Shown here: positions 26,278 to 36,123 of the stretch, piece after piece
Numbering within the stretch: the first letter of the stretch is position 1
How the letters are laid out: every line of letters begins with the position of its first letter
Notes under the pieces: model-generated
What the model was told of the DNA's origin: nothing
Database searches by the model: none
Seen by the model: only the letters and a program-made list of their open reading frames with translations
Source: Methyloversatilis discipulorum
Lineage (GTDB): Bacteria > Pseudomonadota > Gammaproteobacteria > Burkholderiales > Rhodocyclaceae
Reading direction: 5' to 3'
Assembly: GCF_000527135.1 (NCBI RefSeq)
Contig: NZ_AZUP01000001.1
Coordinates: 3,286,001-3,350,000, forward strand
DNA: 64,000 nucleotides
Program-made: the position numbers and the translations under genes

Positions 26278-28023
26278 TCAGTCGGGCAGCCCGAACACGA
26301 CGACCGCGTCGCCCTGGCGGTAGCCCCAGATCGCGCTGCCGCCAGCGGCCACCGCGACGTAGGGCTTGCCGTCGAGCACGTAGGCGATCGGCGGCGCGTT
26401 GACGCCGGCGCCGGTCTGGAAGCGCCACAGCCGCTTGCCCGAGAGGCTGTCGAAGGCCGACAGATGTCCGTCGCCTTCGCCGGTGAACACGACGCCGGAC
26501 TTCAGCGCCAGCACGCCGCCGATCAGCGGCTGACCGGTCTTCACCGTCCACTTGAGCCGGCCGCGCTTCTTCAGGTCGATCGCCGCCAGCACGCCCCATT
26601 GCGCCTCGTCCGCCGGTTCCATGCTGTCGTAGCGTTGCGCCGGCTTGTCGGCGGTGGCCGCACTTTCCTTGATCCAGTAGCGCATCGGCATGTGCATGGC
26701 GGCGACGAAGGCCAGACCGCGCTGCGTGTCCAGCGCGGCCGGTGACCAGTTCACGCCGCCGGCCACGCCCGGTGTGATGCGTGTGCCTTCGCGGCTGGCG
26801 GCGGCGAACAGATTGTCCTGCGGCACGAAGGCGTCGGACTTGTAGAGCAGGGCTCCGCTGGCCCGGTCGTGCACGTAGAACCAGCCCAGCTTGGACGCCT
26901 GGCCGACCGCCGGCACGACGCGGCCGTCCGCCTCGCGGTGCTCGAACAGCAGCGGCGGGCTGGCCACGTCGTAGCCCCACTTGTCGTGCGGAATCTGCTG
27001 GAAGTGCCAGGCGTGGCGGCCCGTTTTCGCGTCGATGGCGACCAGCGAGGCGGTATAGAGATTGTCGCCCGGGCGAGTGCTGTCATTGATCTGCGGGCTC
27101 GGGTTGCCAGTGCCGAAGTAGAGCAGGCCGGTCTTCGCGTCGTAGGCCGGCGCGTTCCACACCGAGCCGCCGCCGTATTCCCAGGCGTCGGCGTACTTGC
27201 CGGCATTGGCGCGTTCCTCGGCGATATTGCGGTTCAGCGGCAGGCCATCGGCGGTGCGCTCGACGAAATCGCCCTCCCAGCCGCCGTCCTGAGGTTTGCG
27301 CACGGTGTCGAACTGCCACACGCGCTTGCCGGTCTTCGCGTCGAAGGCGGCGAGGAAGCCGATGCCGCCGTACTTGCCGGCGATGCCCACCACCGCCGCC
27401 AGCTGGCCGGCGCGTCCCTGGGCGTCGATGTGCAGGCCGTAGCCGACGCCGTTGATGCCGACGATCACCTTGCCGTCCACCACCAGCGGCGCCGCGGCCG
27501 CACCGACGCCTGAACCGCCGCCGACTTCGCCCTTGATGCCTTCGCCGCTTTCGGTGATGGCTTCGTCCGGCCGCGCCAGTTCGATGTCCCAGACCGGTTT
27601 GCCGGTGGCCGCGTCGAGCGCCACCAGGCGGGCATCGACAGTGGCGACGAACACGCGGCCGTCGTCCACCGCGACGCCGCGATTGGCCGGGCCGCAGCAC
27701 AGCTTCTCCGTGCGCTTTCGGTGCGTATAGCGCCACAGCTCGGCGCCGCTGCGCGCATCCAGCGCGACCACGTGCGAACCGGGCAGCGACACATACATCC
27801 TGCCGCCGGTGACGATAGGCGTCGCCTGGAAGGTGGCGGCGACGCCGCTCTGGTAGATCCACTTCGGCAACAGCTTTTTCACCGTCTTCGGCGTGATGGC
27901 CGGCACGTCGGCCAGTCGCGTGTTGGCGTGGTCGAGGCCGAAGGTGGGCCAGTCGCGGTCCTTCTGTGCGGCGGCGGGCAGGGCGAGCGCGAGCAGCGCG
28001 AGGGTCAGGAGGTGGCGGCGCAT
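26278..28023 (-). CDS. PQQ-dependent dehydrogenase-type periplasmic beta-propeller protein
   Basis: A 581-residue exported protein (signal peptide 1-19, ending PAAA). Eight tryptophan-docking-type repeats (LDARSGAELWRYTH, LDAATGKPVWDIEL, FDAKTGKRVWQFDT and others) form the quinoprotein propeller. The vicinal pair C109-C110 (LCCGPANRG) and the segment GNPSPQ followed by RPGDN, which carries the catalytic aspartate in quinoprotein alcohol dehydrogenases, argue for a real PQQ enzyme rather than a BamB-like scaffold. There is no C-terminal cytochrome domain, so an external electron acceptor would be needed. The substrate, probably an alcohol or polyol, is not readable. No pqq biosynthesis genes lie in the window. 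Confidence 0.9.
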   Translation of the reverse strand: MRRHLLTLALLALALPAAAQKDRDWPTFGLDHANTRLADVPAITPKTVKKLLPKWIYQSGVAATFQATPIVTGGRMYVSLPGSHVVALDARSGAELWRYTHRKRTEKLCCGPANRGVAVDDGRVFVATVDARLVALDAATGKPVWDIELARPDEAITESGEGIKGEVGGGSGVGAAAAPLVVDGKVIVGINGVGYGLHIDAQGRAGQLAAVVGIAGKYGGIGFLAAFDAKTGKRVWQFDTVRKPQDGGWEGDFVERTADGLPLNRNIAEERANAGKYADAWEYGGGSVWNAPAYDAKTGLLYFGTGNPSPQINDSTRPGDNLYTASLVAIDAKTGRHAWHFQQIPHDKWGYDVASPPLLFEHREADGRVVPAVGQASKLGWFYVHDRASGALLYKSDAFVPQDNLFAAASREGTRITPGVAGGVNWSPAALDTQRGLAFVAAMHMPMRYWIKESAATADKPAQRYDSMEPADEAQWGVLAAIDLKKRGRLKWTVKTGQPLIGGVLALKSGVVFTGEGDGHLSAFDSLSGKRLWRFQTGAGVNAPPIAYVLDGKPYVAVAAGGSAIWGYRQGDAVVVFGLPD

Positions 28024-28109
28024 GGTGTCCGGCGGTGACGGAAAGCGACGATGCTAGCGCAGTCACCCCTGCAGTCGTTACGTTCGGCGTGGCCGAGTAA
28101 AATCGCGGG

Positions 28110-31100
28110 ATGAGCTCCGACAGCACCACCCTCTCCCCGGCCGCCGAGGCCCCCACACCTTTCGTCCACCTGCGCATCCACAGCGAGTACTCGGTGGTCG
28201 ATGGCATCGTCACCGTCGATGCAGCGGTCAAGGCCGCCGCGAAGGACGGCATGCCGGCGATCGCCATTTCCGATCTCGCCAACGTGTTCGGCCTGGTCAA
28301 GCTGTACAAGGCGGCGCGCGGCAAGGGCGTGAAGCCGATCTGCGCGGTCGATGTCTATGTCAGCAACGACGCCGAGCGCGACAAGCCGCATCGCCTGCTG
28401 CTGCTGGCGCGCAACCGCGAGGGCTACGGCACCTTGTGCCGGCTGCTCACCCGTGCCTACCTGGAAAACAAGTACCGCGGCCGCGCCGAGCTGCGCCGCG
28501 AGTGGCTGGAGCGCGACGGCGAGGGCACGGCCGGCCTGATCGCGCTGTCCGGCGGCATGCTGGGCGACGTCGGCATGGCGCTGCTGGCCGGCAATATGGA
28601 TTCGGCACGCCGTGCGGCGGCCGAATGGCTGCGGCTGTTCGATGGCGACTTCCATATCGAACTGCAGCGCGCCGGCCACCCGAACACCGAAACCTATATT
28701 GCCGACGCCTGCGCGCTGGCGTCCGAAATGGACATTCCGGTGGTGGCCACGCATCCGGTGCAGTTCATGTCGCCGGACGACTTCAAGGCGCACGAGGCGC
28801 GCGTCTGCATTGCCCAGGGTTATGTACTGAGCGACAAGCGCCGGCCGCGTGATTTCACCGAGCAGCAGTACTTCAAGACCTCGGCCGAAATGGCGGCGCT
28901 GTTCGCCGACATTCCGGAAGCGCTGCACAACGCGGTCGAACTGGCGCGCCGCTGCAATCTGACGCTGACCCTGGGCAAGAACTACCTGCCGCAGTTCCCG
29001 ACGCCGCCCGGCATGACCATCGACGAGTTCATGATCGCCGAGGCGAAGGCGGGCCTGGAAATGCGGCTGGCCCAGCTCTATCCGGACGAGACGCTGCGCG
29101 AACAGAAGCGGCCGGAATACGAGGCGCGGCTCAAGTTCGAGTGCGACACCATCATCCAGATGGGCTTCCCCGGCTACTTCCTGATCGTGGCCGACTTCAT
29201 CAACTGGGCGAAGAAGAACGGCGTGCCGGTCGGCCCCGGACGGGGGTCGGGCGCCGGTTCGCTGGTCGCCTATTCGCTCGGCATCACCGATCTCGATCCG
29301 CTGGCCTACGCGCTGCTGTTCGAGCGCTTCCTGAATCCGGAGCGGGTGTCCATGCCCGACTTCGACGTCGACTTCTGCCAGGACAACCGCTGGAAGGTGA
29401 TCGAGTACGTGCGCCAGAAGTACGGCGCCGACGCGGTGAGCCAGATCGCCACCTACGGCACCATGGCCTCGCGCGCGGTCATCCGCGACGTCGGCCGCGT
29501 GCTCGACATGGGCTACAACTTCTGCGACCAGCTGTCCAAGCTGATCCCGGTGGTGCAGAACAAGCCGCTGTCGCTGGCCGAGGCGCGCGAACAGGCGCCG
29601 CAGCTGGCCGAGCGCGAACAGGCGGAAGAGGAGGTGCGCGAACTGCTGCGCCTGGCCGAACCGCTGGAAGGCCTCACCCGCGGTGTCGGCATGCACGCCG
29701 GCGGCGTGCTGATCGCGCCGGGCAAGCTGACCGACTTCTGCCCGCTCTACCAACAGGACGGCGACGACGCCTCGCCGGTGAGCCAGTTCGACAAGGACGA
29801 CGTCGAAGCCATCGGCCTGGTGAAGTTCGACTTTCTCGGCCTGCGCAACCTGACCATTATCGAGCTGGCGGTCGACTACATCGAGCGCATGACCGGCAAA
29901 CGGCCCGACCTGCTGAGCCTGCCCTTCACCGATCCGGCCGCCTACCAGATCCTGAAGGACGCCAATACCACCGCCATCTTCCAGCTTGAATCGGAAGGCA
30001 TGAAGAAGCTGCTCGGCAAGCTCGCGCCCGACCGCTTCGAAGACATCATCGCCGTGCTGGCCCTCTACCGCCCGGGGCCGCTCGGCTCGGGCATGGTGGA
30101 TGACTTCATCCTGCGCAAGAAGGGCCAGCAGGCGATCGACTATTTTCACCCGGACCTGGAAGCCTGCCTGTCGCCGACCTACGGCGTCATCGTGTACCAG
30201 GAACAGGTGATGCAGATTTCGCAGATCATCGGCGGCTACACGCTCGGTGGCGCGGACATGCTGCGCCGGGCCATGGGCAAGAAGAAGCCCGAGGAGATGG
30301 CCAAGCACCGCGAAACCATCGCCGCCGGTGCGAAGGAGAAGGGCTACGACCCGGCACTGGCCGAACAGCTGTTCGACCTGATGACCAAGTTCGCGGAATA
30401 CGGCTTCAACAAGTCGCACACCGCCGCCTATGCCGTCGTCACCTACCACACCGCCTGGCTGAAGGCCCACCACTGCGCCGCCTTCATGGCCGCGTCGCTG
30501 TCGTCCGACATGGACAACACCGACACGGTGAACATCTTCTACCTCGACGCGAAGAAGAACCGGCTCACCATCCTGCCGCCGGACGTCAACGAGTCTGAAT
30601 ACCGCTTCGTGCCGGTGTCGCGCAGCGAAATCCGCTACGGCCTCGGCGCGGTCAAGGGCACCGGCGAACAGGCGGTGAACTGCATCCTCGAAGCGCGCAA
30701 GTCGGGCGGGCCGTTCAAGGACATTTTCGATTTCTGCCTGCGCGTAGACCGTCGCATGGTGAACCGCCGCACCATCGAGGCGCTGATCCGCGCCGGCGCC
30801 TTCGACGCGACCATCGCCGGCACGCCGCACGACCGCAACACGCTGATGAGCAGCGTCGCGCTGGCGATGGAAGCGGCCGAACAGGCGGCGGCCAACGCGC
30901 ACCAGGGCGGCCTGTTCGACGACGCCCCAAGCGGCACCGGCGCGCGCGCGCCGGAGTATGTGCAGGTCAAGCCGTGGAGCGAGCGCGAAAAACTGGCCAA
31001 CGAAAAGCAGGCACTCGGCTTCTATCTGTCCGGCCACCCGTACAACAGCTACGCGCAGGAATTCTCGCGCTTCGCCCGGCGCAAGCTGGCCCAACTCGAA

Positions 31101-31628
31101 TCGTCGCGCGACCCGACCGTGGTCGCCGGCCTGGTCGTCAGTTCGCGCGTGCAGATGACGCGTCGCGGCAAGATGGCCTTCGTGGCGCTCGACGATGGCA
31201 CGGCGCAGATCGAGGTGTCGGTGTTCAACGAACTGTACGAAGCCTCGCGCAACAAGCTGCGCGAGGACGAGGTGCTGGTGGTCGAGGGTAGGGCGCAGTT
31301 CGATGAATATTCGAATTCGATGCGCGTGGTGGCCGACAGCCTGCTCAGTGCCGGCGAGGCGCGTGCCCGCTTCGCGCGCCGGCTCGAACTGAAGCTGAAC
31401 GGCGAAGTGGCCGCGCTCGGCGCGCACGCCGCCTGCGCGCGGCTGCGCAGTCTGCTCGAACCTTTCCGCGCCGAAAGCGGTTGCGCTGTTCGCCTGCACT
31501 ACCGCAGCGACGACGCCGTCGCGCCGCTCGATTTCGGCGATCCGTGGCGGGTTAGGCTCGACGACGCGCTGTTCGACGGTCTGCGCGACTGGCTGCCGGC
31601 CGACGCGGTATCGGTGGCCTACGCATGA
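28110..31628 (+). CDS. dnaE: DNA polymerase III subunit alpha
   Basis: The 1172-residue replicative polymerase. The N-terminal PHP domain reads HLRIHSEYSVVDG. The palm carries the catalytic aspartates in PDFDVDF at 416-422 (D417, D419, D421), preceded by GPGRGSGAGSLVAYSLGITDLDPL. The finger region has RPGPLGSGMVDDFILRK and YQEQVMQISQIIGGYTLGGADMLRRAMGKKK. A helix-hairpin-helix segment and an OB-fold (VAGLVVSSRVQMTRRGKMAFVALDDGTAQIEVSVF) follow near the C-terminus. Length and motifs are those of an intact DnaE1. It is divergent from the PQQ-type gene with 86 bases between starts. Confidence 0.99.
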   Translation: MSSDSTTLSPAAEAPTPFVHLRIHSEYSVVDGIVTVDAAVKAAAKDGMPAIAISDLANVFGLVKLYKAARGKGVKPICAVDVYVSNDAERDKPHRLLLLARNREGYGTLCRLLTRAYLENKYRGRAELRREWLERDGEGTAGLIALSGGMLGDVGMALLAGNMDSARRAAAEWLRLFDGDFHIELQRAGHPNTETYIADACALASEMDIPVVATHPVQFMSPDDFKAHEARVCIAQGYVLSDKRRPRDFTEQQYFKTSAEMAALFADIPEALHNAVELARRCNLTLTLGKNYLPQFPTPPGMTIDEFMIAEAKAGLEMRLAQLYPDETLREQKRPEYEARLKFECDTIIQMGFPGYFLIVADFINWAKKNGVPVGPGRGSGAGSLVAYSLGITDLDPLAYALLFERFLNPERVSMPDFDVDFCQDNRWKVIEYVRQKYGADAVSQIATYGTMASRAVIRDVGRVLDMGYNFCDQLSKLIPVVQNKPLSLAEAREQAPQLAEREQAEEEVRELLRLAEPLEGLTRGVGMHAGGVLIAPGKLTDFCPLYQQDGDDASPVSQFDKDDVEAIGLVKFDFLGLRNLTIIELAVDYIERMTGKRPDLLSLPFTDPAAYQILKDANTTAIFQLESEGMKKLLGKLAPDRFEDIIAVLALYRPGPLGSGMVDDFILRKKGQQAIDYFHPDLEACLSPTYGVIVYQEQVMQISQIIGGYTLGGADMLRRAMGKKKPEEMAKHRETIAAGAKEKGYDPALAEQLFDLMTKFAEYGFNKSHTAAYAVVTYHTAWLKAHHCAAFMAASLSSDMDNTDTVNIFYLDAKKNRLTILPPDVNESEYRFVPVSRSEIRYGLGAVKGTGEQAVNCILEARKSGGPFKDIFDFCLRVDRRMVNRRTIEALIRAGAFDATIAGTPHDRNTLMSSVALAMEAAEQAAANAHQGGLFDDAPSGTGARAPEYVQVKPWSEREKLANEKQALGFYLSGHPYNSYAQEFSRFARRKLAQLESSRDPTVVAGLVVSSRVQMTRRGKMAFVALDDGTAQIEVSVFNELYEASRNKLREDEVLVVEGRAQFDEYSNSMRVVADSLLSAGEARARFARRLELKLNGEVAALGAHAACARLRSLLEPFRAESGCAVRLHYRSDDAVAPLDFGDPWRVRLDDALFDGLRDWLPADAVSVAYA

Positions 31629-31641
31629 GTGCCGGTTTATG

Positions 31642-31676
31642 AGCGCCCTCGCCCGGCCGCCCGAAGAGGGCGCTCG
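31642..31676 (+). terminator. Stem-loop after dnaE
   Basis: Perfect 10-bp stem (arms 31642-31651 and 31667-31676) with a 15-base GC-rich loop, just after the dnaE stop. It is followed by two smaller inverted repeats (CCTCCCTCGGGGAGG near 31679-31693 and GTCACGCAGTGAC near 31696-31708) that reach almost to the next start codon. There is no T-run, so termination may be partial and the structures could also affect translation of the next gene. Confidence 0.55.
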
Positions 31677-31721
31677 TCCTCCCTCGGGGAGGTGGTCACG
31701 CAGTGACCGGAGGGCCGTCGC

Positions 31722-32207
31722 ATGAGCGCGCGCTGGCTCGACCGGGCACTGCTCGACGCCGTGGTAGCCGAGGCGCAGCGCAGCCCGCGCCGGCGGATGA
31801 ACCGCAACTTCCATCCACACGACGATCATCCGGCGCACCGCCTGCTCAATGCGATCGAACCCGATAGCTATGTCAGACCCCACCGACATCTCGATCCGCT
31901 GAAGGATGAAACCATCCTGTGCGTGAAGGGTCGATTGGGCTGCATCCTTTTCGACGACAGCGGTGCCGTGCAGGAAACCTGCGTGCTGGCGCCCGATGGC
32001 GAGCGCTTCGGTGTCGATATCGCGCACGGTCAATTTCACAGTCTGGTGGCACTCGAACCCGGTTCTGTCATGTTCGAGGCGAAAGCCGGACCCTACCGTG
32101 CGCTGACCGAGGCGGAATTCGCGACCTGGGCACCGGCGGAGGGCGAGCCGGCGCGGCGCTGGCTGGACTGGATGCACAGTCTGTTCGATGGCGAACGGAT
32201 GCGCTGA
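31722..32207 (+). CDS. WbuC family cupin-fold metalloprotein
   Basis: A 161-residue protein with the WbuC pattern: RRRMNRNFHPHDDHPAHRLLNAIEPDSYVRPHRHLDP followed by ETILCVKGRLGCILFDD and GVDIAHGQFHSLVALEPGSVMFEAKAGPY. The three histidines (HRH and the later FH) are the likely metal ligands of a cupin. WbuC proteins are known from polysaccharide loci without a settled activity. There are no glycan genes nearby, so the role here is open. Confidence 0.88.
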   Translation: MSARWLDRALLDAVVAEAQRSPRRRMNRNFHPHDDHPAHRLLNAIEPDSYVRPHRHLDPLKDETILCVKGRLGCILFDDSGAVQETCVLAPDGERFGVDIAHGQFHSLVALEPGSVMFEAKAGPYRALTEAEFATWAPAEGEPARRWLDWMHSLFDGERMR

Positions 32208-32334
32208 CCCGCGTACTGGGGCATACTGCCCTGCAGGCCGGAGGTCACGAAATTACACAGTCACCCTTCAGTCCGCGTTGCGCGTGCCGTGAACGCTTTC
32301 TGAACCGGTTATTTCCTACGGATACAGAATCGCC

Positions 32335-33063
32335 GTGCAGACCGCCCGAATAGCATTGCTCGAAGACGACCCGGTACAGGTCGAAATCCTTGGCAGCTGG
32401 CTGCGTGCCGCCGGCCATGACATCCACACCTTCATGCGCTCGCGCGACCTGATGCGCGAAGCCGTGCGGGAAAGTTACGACCTGCTGCTGATCGACTGGG
32501 AGCTGCCCGATCTGCCTGGCGCAGATGTCCTGCGCTGGCTGCGCAACGAGCGCGGGCTGACGACCCCGGTCATCTTCGTCACCGCGCGGCAGGACGAGAA
32601 CGACATCGTGACCGCGCTGGCAGCCGGCGCCGACGACTACATCGTCAAGCCGGCCCGGCGCATGGAACTGCTCACCCGCATCGAAGCCGTGCTGCGACGC
32701 AGCCGTCCGCCGGCCGATCAGCCGGTGATCGACGCCGCGCCCTACCAGTTCGACATGAATTCGCACACCGCCCGCCTCAACGGCGAGGTGATAGACCTGA
32801 CCGAGCGCGAGTTCGAACTGGCCGTTTTCCTGTTCCGCAACGTCGGTCGCCTGGTGTCGCGCGGCCACCTGCTTGAATCGCTGTGGGGCCGCAAGGGCGA
32901 CGTGCCGACGCGCACCGTAGACACCCACATGTCGCGCGTGCGCTCCAAGCTCGCGCTGCGGCCGGAGAATGGCTACCGCCTCGCCTCCACCTACAACTAC
33001 GGTTATCGGCTGGAGCGCGTCGCCGACGACGGCAAGCGGGCGGAAGAACAGCCGGCTGCCTGA
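32335..33063 (+). CDS. OmpR/PhoB-type response regulator transcription factor
   Basis: A 242-residue DNA-binding response regulator. The receiver has EDD at 10-12, phospho-acceptor D54 (LLLIDWELPD) and the lysine in YIVKPAR. The C-terminal winged helix has ERE FELAVFLFRN and RTVDTHMSRVRSKL with YGYRL at the end. The start is GTG 32335. No kinase gene is adjacent, so it is an orphan. A strong intrinsic terminator follows directly. Confidence 0.94.
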   Translation: MQTARIALLEDDPVQVEILGSWLRAAGHDIHTFMRSRDLMREAVRESYDLLLIDWELPDLPGADVLRWLRNERGLTTPVIFVTARQDENDIVTALAAGADDYIVKPARRMELLTRIEAVLRRSRPPADQPVIDAAPYQFDMNSHTARLNGEVIDLTEREFELAVFLFRNVGRLVSRGHLLESLWGRKGDVPTRTVDTHMSRVRSKLALRPENGYRLASTYNYGYRLERVADDGKRAEEQPAA

Positions 33064-33080
33064 GCCCTAGGCGCACCAAA

Positions 33081-33115
33081 GAAAAAAAGGAGCCTCGCGG
33101 CTCCTTTTTTCTTTT
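33081..33115. terminator. Bidirectional intrinsic terminator
   Basis: Arms 33082-33094 and 33099-33110 form a GGAGCC/GGCTCC stem with a TCGC loop. The stem is flanked by an A-run on the left and TTTTTTCTTTTT on the right, so it works on both strands for the convergent regulator gene and mscL. Confidence 0.92.
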
Positions 33116-33128
33116 TGATGACCGCCTG

Positions 33129-33557
33129 TTACTTCTGCAGCGAGTCGCGGATCTGGCGCAGCAGCACGACCTCTTCCGGCGGCTCGGCCAGCGCCGCCGG
33201 CGCGGCGGGCTCCTCGCGCTTCAGCCGGTTGATCTGCTTCACCATGATGAAGATGATGAAGGCGAGGATGACGAAATTCAGTGCGACGGTGAGAAAGCTG
33301 CCCCAGGCGAACACCGGCACGCCAGCTTTCTTCAGCTCGGCCAGTGTTTCCGGCACGCCCGGCGGCACGTCCTTCAGCACGATGAAGAACTGACTGAAAT
33401 CGAGGCCGCCGAACAGGGCGCCGACGATGGGCATGATCAGGTCCGCGACCACCGAATCGACGATCTTGCCGAAGGCTGCGCCGATGATGACGCCGACCGC
33501 CAGGTCGACCACATTGCCCTTCATGGCGAAGGCTTTGAATTCGGACATGAAGCTCAT
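33129..33557 (-). CDS. mscL: Large-conductance mechanosensitive channel
   Basis: A 142-residue MscL, a homopentameric inner-membrane channel that opens at high membrane tension to release solutes. The N-terminal helix [32 protein letters not shown], the periplasmic loop, the second membrane helix ([23 protein letters not shown]) and the charged C-terminal helix are all present. It shares a strong terminator with the convergent regulator and is divergent from the AsmA gene across about 300 bases. Nothing coding is visible in that gap. Confidence 0.98.
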   Translation of the reverse strand: MSFMSEFKAFAMKGNVVDLAVGVIIGAAFGKIVDSVVADLIMPIVGALFGGLDFSQFFIVLKDVPPGVPETLAELKKAGVPVFAWGSFLTVALNFVILAFIIFIMVKQINRLKREEPAAPAALAEPPEEVVLLRQIRDSLQK

Positions 33558-33854
33558 GCGGTTCTCCTCTTTCGGTGGGGATGTCTGACGTATGCAGCCA
33601 GCGCGAAGATAGCACAGGCGACTGTGTGCGCTGCGCCCCGGCCGGCGCGCAGGCTTCTCTGTTACGCTCGCGGACCATCGTGCTCATCGAGTGTCCGCTC
33701 GGGCGCTGTCATCCTGAACGGTCGCCATCGCGCGCCGCGGTTCGTCGTTACCTGATTCGCCTGCCATGTCCTGAAGTGCGCCCGCCTGGCGGCGCGCGCC
33801 GCGGCGTGGCCGGAGGTCGGCGACCCCGGTCCGCCTGTTTCGCATGGAGAAGGC

Positions 33855-36086
33855 ATGAAAGTACTGAAATACGCAGCATTCGCGCTGGGCGGTATTGCAG
33901 CGCTGCTGGCCGCCGTCGTGCTCTACGTCGCCATCACGTTCGATGCGGCGAAGCTCAAGGACGAACTGAAGCGCGTCGTACAGGAGCAGAAGCAGCGCAC
34001 GCTGGACATCGAAGGTGATGTCGACCTGTCCTTCTACCCCAATCTCGGTCTACGTCTGGGTCGCACCACGCTGTCAGAGCACAGCAATACCGAACGTTTC
34101 GCACAGGTCGACGCTGCACGCGTGTCGGTCGCGGTGATGCCGCTGCTGTCGGGCTCACTGGTGGTGGACGAAATCCGCATCGAAGGGGCCTACATCCAGA
34201 TCACGCGGCACAAGGACGGCAGCTTCAACTTCAGCGACCTGCTGTCCGACGACAGCGATGACAGTTCGCCGGTCAGGTTCGACGTCGCCGGACTGAAACT
34301 GTCGCGTTCCGCGCTGGCCTTCCGCGATGAGGCCTCGGGTGCCGCGCACCAGCTGGAAGAGATCGAACTGTCGCTCGGCAAGCTGGCCAATGCCGCGCGC
34401 GGAAAACTCGATCTGGCGGCGCACCTGAAGTCCACGCAACCGGCCATCGACAGCCGCATCGTGCTGGCCGCCACCTACGATTACGATCTGCCGGCCCAGC
34501 GCTATGCGCTCGACGATCTGAGCGCGAGGGTCGATGGCGAAGCGCTCGATCTGCAGGCGCTGAAGGCGACGCTGGGTGCTTCCCGCATCGCGCTGGCGGG
34601 CGAAGGACAGCTGGAGCTGCAGAAGCTGCAGCTCGACGCCGTGGCGACCCGCGATGGCGAGGCGCTGAGCGCCAAGCTTGCGGCGCCGGCGGTTCAGCTG
34701 GCGGACGGCACACTGCGCGGCGGCGATGTCAGCTTCAGCGCGCGGCTCGAATCGAAGGCGCGCGCCGCGGATCTGGCGCTGCAGTTCAAGGGGCTTGAGG
34801 GCAGCGCGGAGGCGGTCAGCGCCAGCGGTCTGCTGCTGAACGTCGATGCGCGCATGAACGACGCCACCGTCAAGGCCTCGCTGCAGACGCCTCTGAACGT
34901 GCGCATCGATGGCCCGGCCATCGATCTGCCGGCGCTGGACGGCACCGTCGATGTCGCCCACCCGGCGCTGCCGATGAAGACGGTGAAGCTGCCGGTCAAG
35001 GGCGCGCTGCAGGCCGACGTCGGCAAGCAGATCGCGGCGCTCGACCTCGCCACCCGGCTCGACGACAGCCAGATCAAGCTGAAGCTCGGCGCCACCCGGT
35101 TCGATCCGCTGGCGCTGAACTTCGATGTCGACATCGATCGCCTCGATGTCGACCGCTACCTGCCGCCGGCGAAGGCGGACGCCAAGCCGGCCGGCAATGC
35201 CGACGACACGCCGGTCGACCTGTCGGCGCTGCGCGACCTCAACGCCAGCGGCAGCGTCAAGGTGGGCGAACTGCAGGTGTCCGGCGTTCGGATGACGAAT
35301 GTGCGGCTGACCGTGAAGGCGGCCAATGGCAAGGTCGATGTCGCACCGCTGTCGGCGGCGCTCTACCGCGGCACCGCCAGCGGCGCGCTGAGCCTGAACG
35401 CCGACGGCAACCGCATTGCGCTGAAGCAGACCCTGGCCGACATCGACATCCATCCGCTGCTCAAGGATGCGGCGGACAAGGACCTGCTGGAAGGCCGCGG
35501 CAACGTGTCGCTCGATCTGGTGACGGCCGGCGGCACGGTCGGTGCGCTGAAGAAGGCGCTCGACGGCAGCGCCTCGCTGAAGTTGCGCGATGGCGCCATC
35601 CGCGGCATCAATCTGGCGAAAAGTCTGCGCGAGGCGAAGGCGGCGCTGGGCGGCGGCACGTCGGCGGCGCAGAAGGCGAACACGACCGAAAAGACCGATT
35701 TTTCGGAAATGAGCGCCAGCTTCCGCATCAAGGACGGCATCGCACGCAATGACGATCTGACGGCCAGCTCGCCCTTCCTGCGCCTGGCCGGTGCCGGCAC
35801 CATCGACCTGCCGAAGTCCAGTCTCGACTACCTTGCGAAGGTGACGCTTGCGGCAACCAGCAAGGGTCAGGACGGCAAGGCGGCGGCCGACCTCAGGGGC
35901 GTCACCGTGCCGGTGCGCCTGTACGGGCCGTTCGCCAGCCTGGACTACAAGATCGAGTTCGGCGATCTGGTCAAGGACGCCGCGCGCGCCAAGGTTGAGG
36001 AACAGACGCAGAAGCTGCAGGAAAAGGCGAAGGAGAAGGTCCAGCAGCAGGTCGGCGACAAGCTGAAGGGCCTGCTCGGGCGCTGA
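33855..36086 (+). CDS. AsmA family protein
   Basis: A 743-residue AsmA-like protein. A single N-terminal membrane helix (about 5-27) anchors a long periplasmic beta-rich body. The start LKRVVQEQKQRTLDIEGDVDLSFYPNLGLRLGRTTLSE is the AsmA signature (a chorein-like start). The C-terminal portion has the conserved AsmA_2 segment (LDGSASLKLRDGAIRGINLAKSLREAKAAL) followed by a helical, glutamine/lysine-rich tail. AsmA-clan proteins are thought to shuttle phospholipids between the membranes. ATG 33855 follows GGAGAAGG. It converges on the HbpS-like gene. Confidence 0.92.
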   Translation: MKVLKYAAFALGGIAALLAAVVLYVAITFDAAKLKDELKRVVQEQKQRTLDIEGDVDLSFYPNLGLRLGRTTLSEHSNTERFAQVDAARVSVAVMPLLSGSLVVDEIRIEGAYIQITRHKDGSFNFSDLLSDDSDDSSPVRFDVAGLKLSRSALAFRDEASGAAHQLEEIELSLGKLANAARGKLDLAAHLKSTQPAIDSRIVLAATYDYDLPAQRYALDDLSARVDGEALDLQALKATLGASRIALAGEGQLELQKLQLDAVATRDGEALSAKLAAPAVQLADGTLRGGDVSFSARLESKARAADLALQFKGLEGSAEAVSASGLLLNVDARMNDATVKASLQTPLNVRIDGPAIDLPALDGTVDVAHPALPMKTVKLPVKGALQADVGKQIAALDLATRLDDSQIKLKLGATRFDPLALNFDVDIDRLDVDRYLPPAKADAKPAGNADDTPVDLSALRDLNASGSVKVGELQVSGVRMTNVRLTVKAANGKVDVAPLSAALYRGTASGALSLNADGNRIALKQTLADIDIHPLLKDAADKDLLEGRGNVSLDLVTAGGTVGALKKALDGSASLKLRDGAIRGINLAKSLREAKAALGGGTSAAQKANTTEKTDFSEMSASFRIKDGIARNDDLTASSPFLRLAGAGTIDLPKSSLDYLAKVTLAATSKGQDGKAAADLRGVTVPVRLYGPFASLDYKIEFGDLVKDAARAKVEEQTQKLQEKAKEKVQQQVGDKLKGLLGR

Positions 36087-36123
36087 CGCCCGGCCGTGGG
36101 GCCGGCGGGCCAGCGCCCGGTGG

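Noticed and set aside
28005..32177. A 1390-codon minus-strand open frame opposite dnaE
   Set aside because: Antisense shadow of a certain gene, compositionally abnormal, with no ribosome-binding site at its start.
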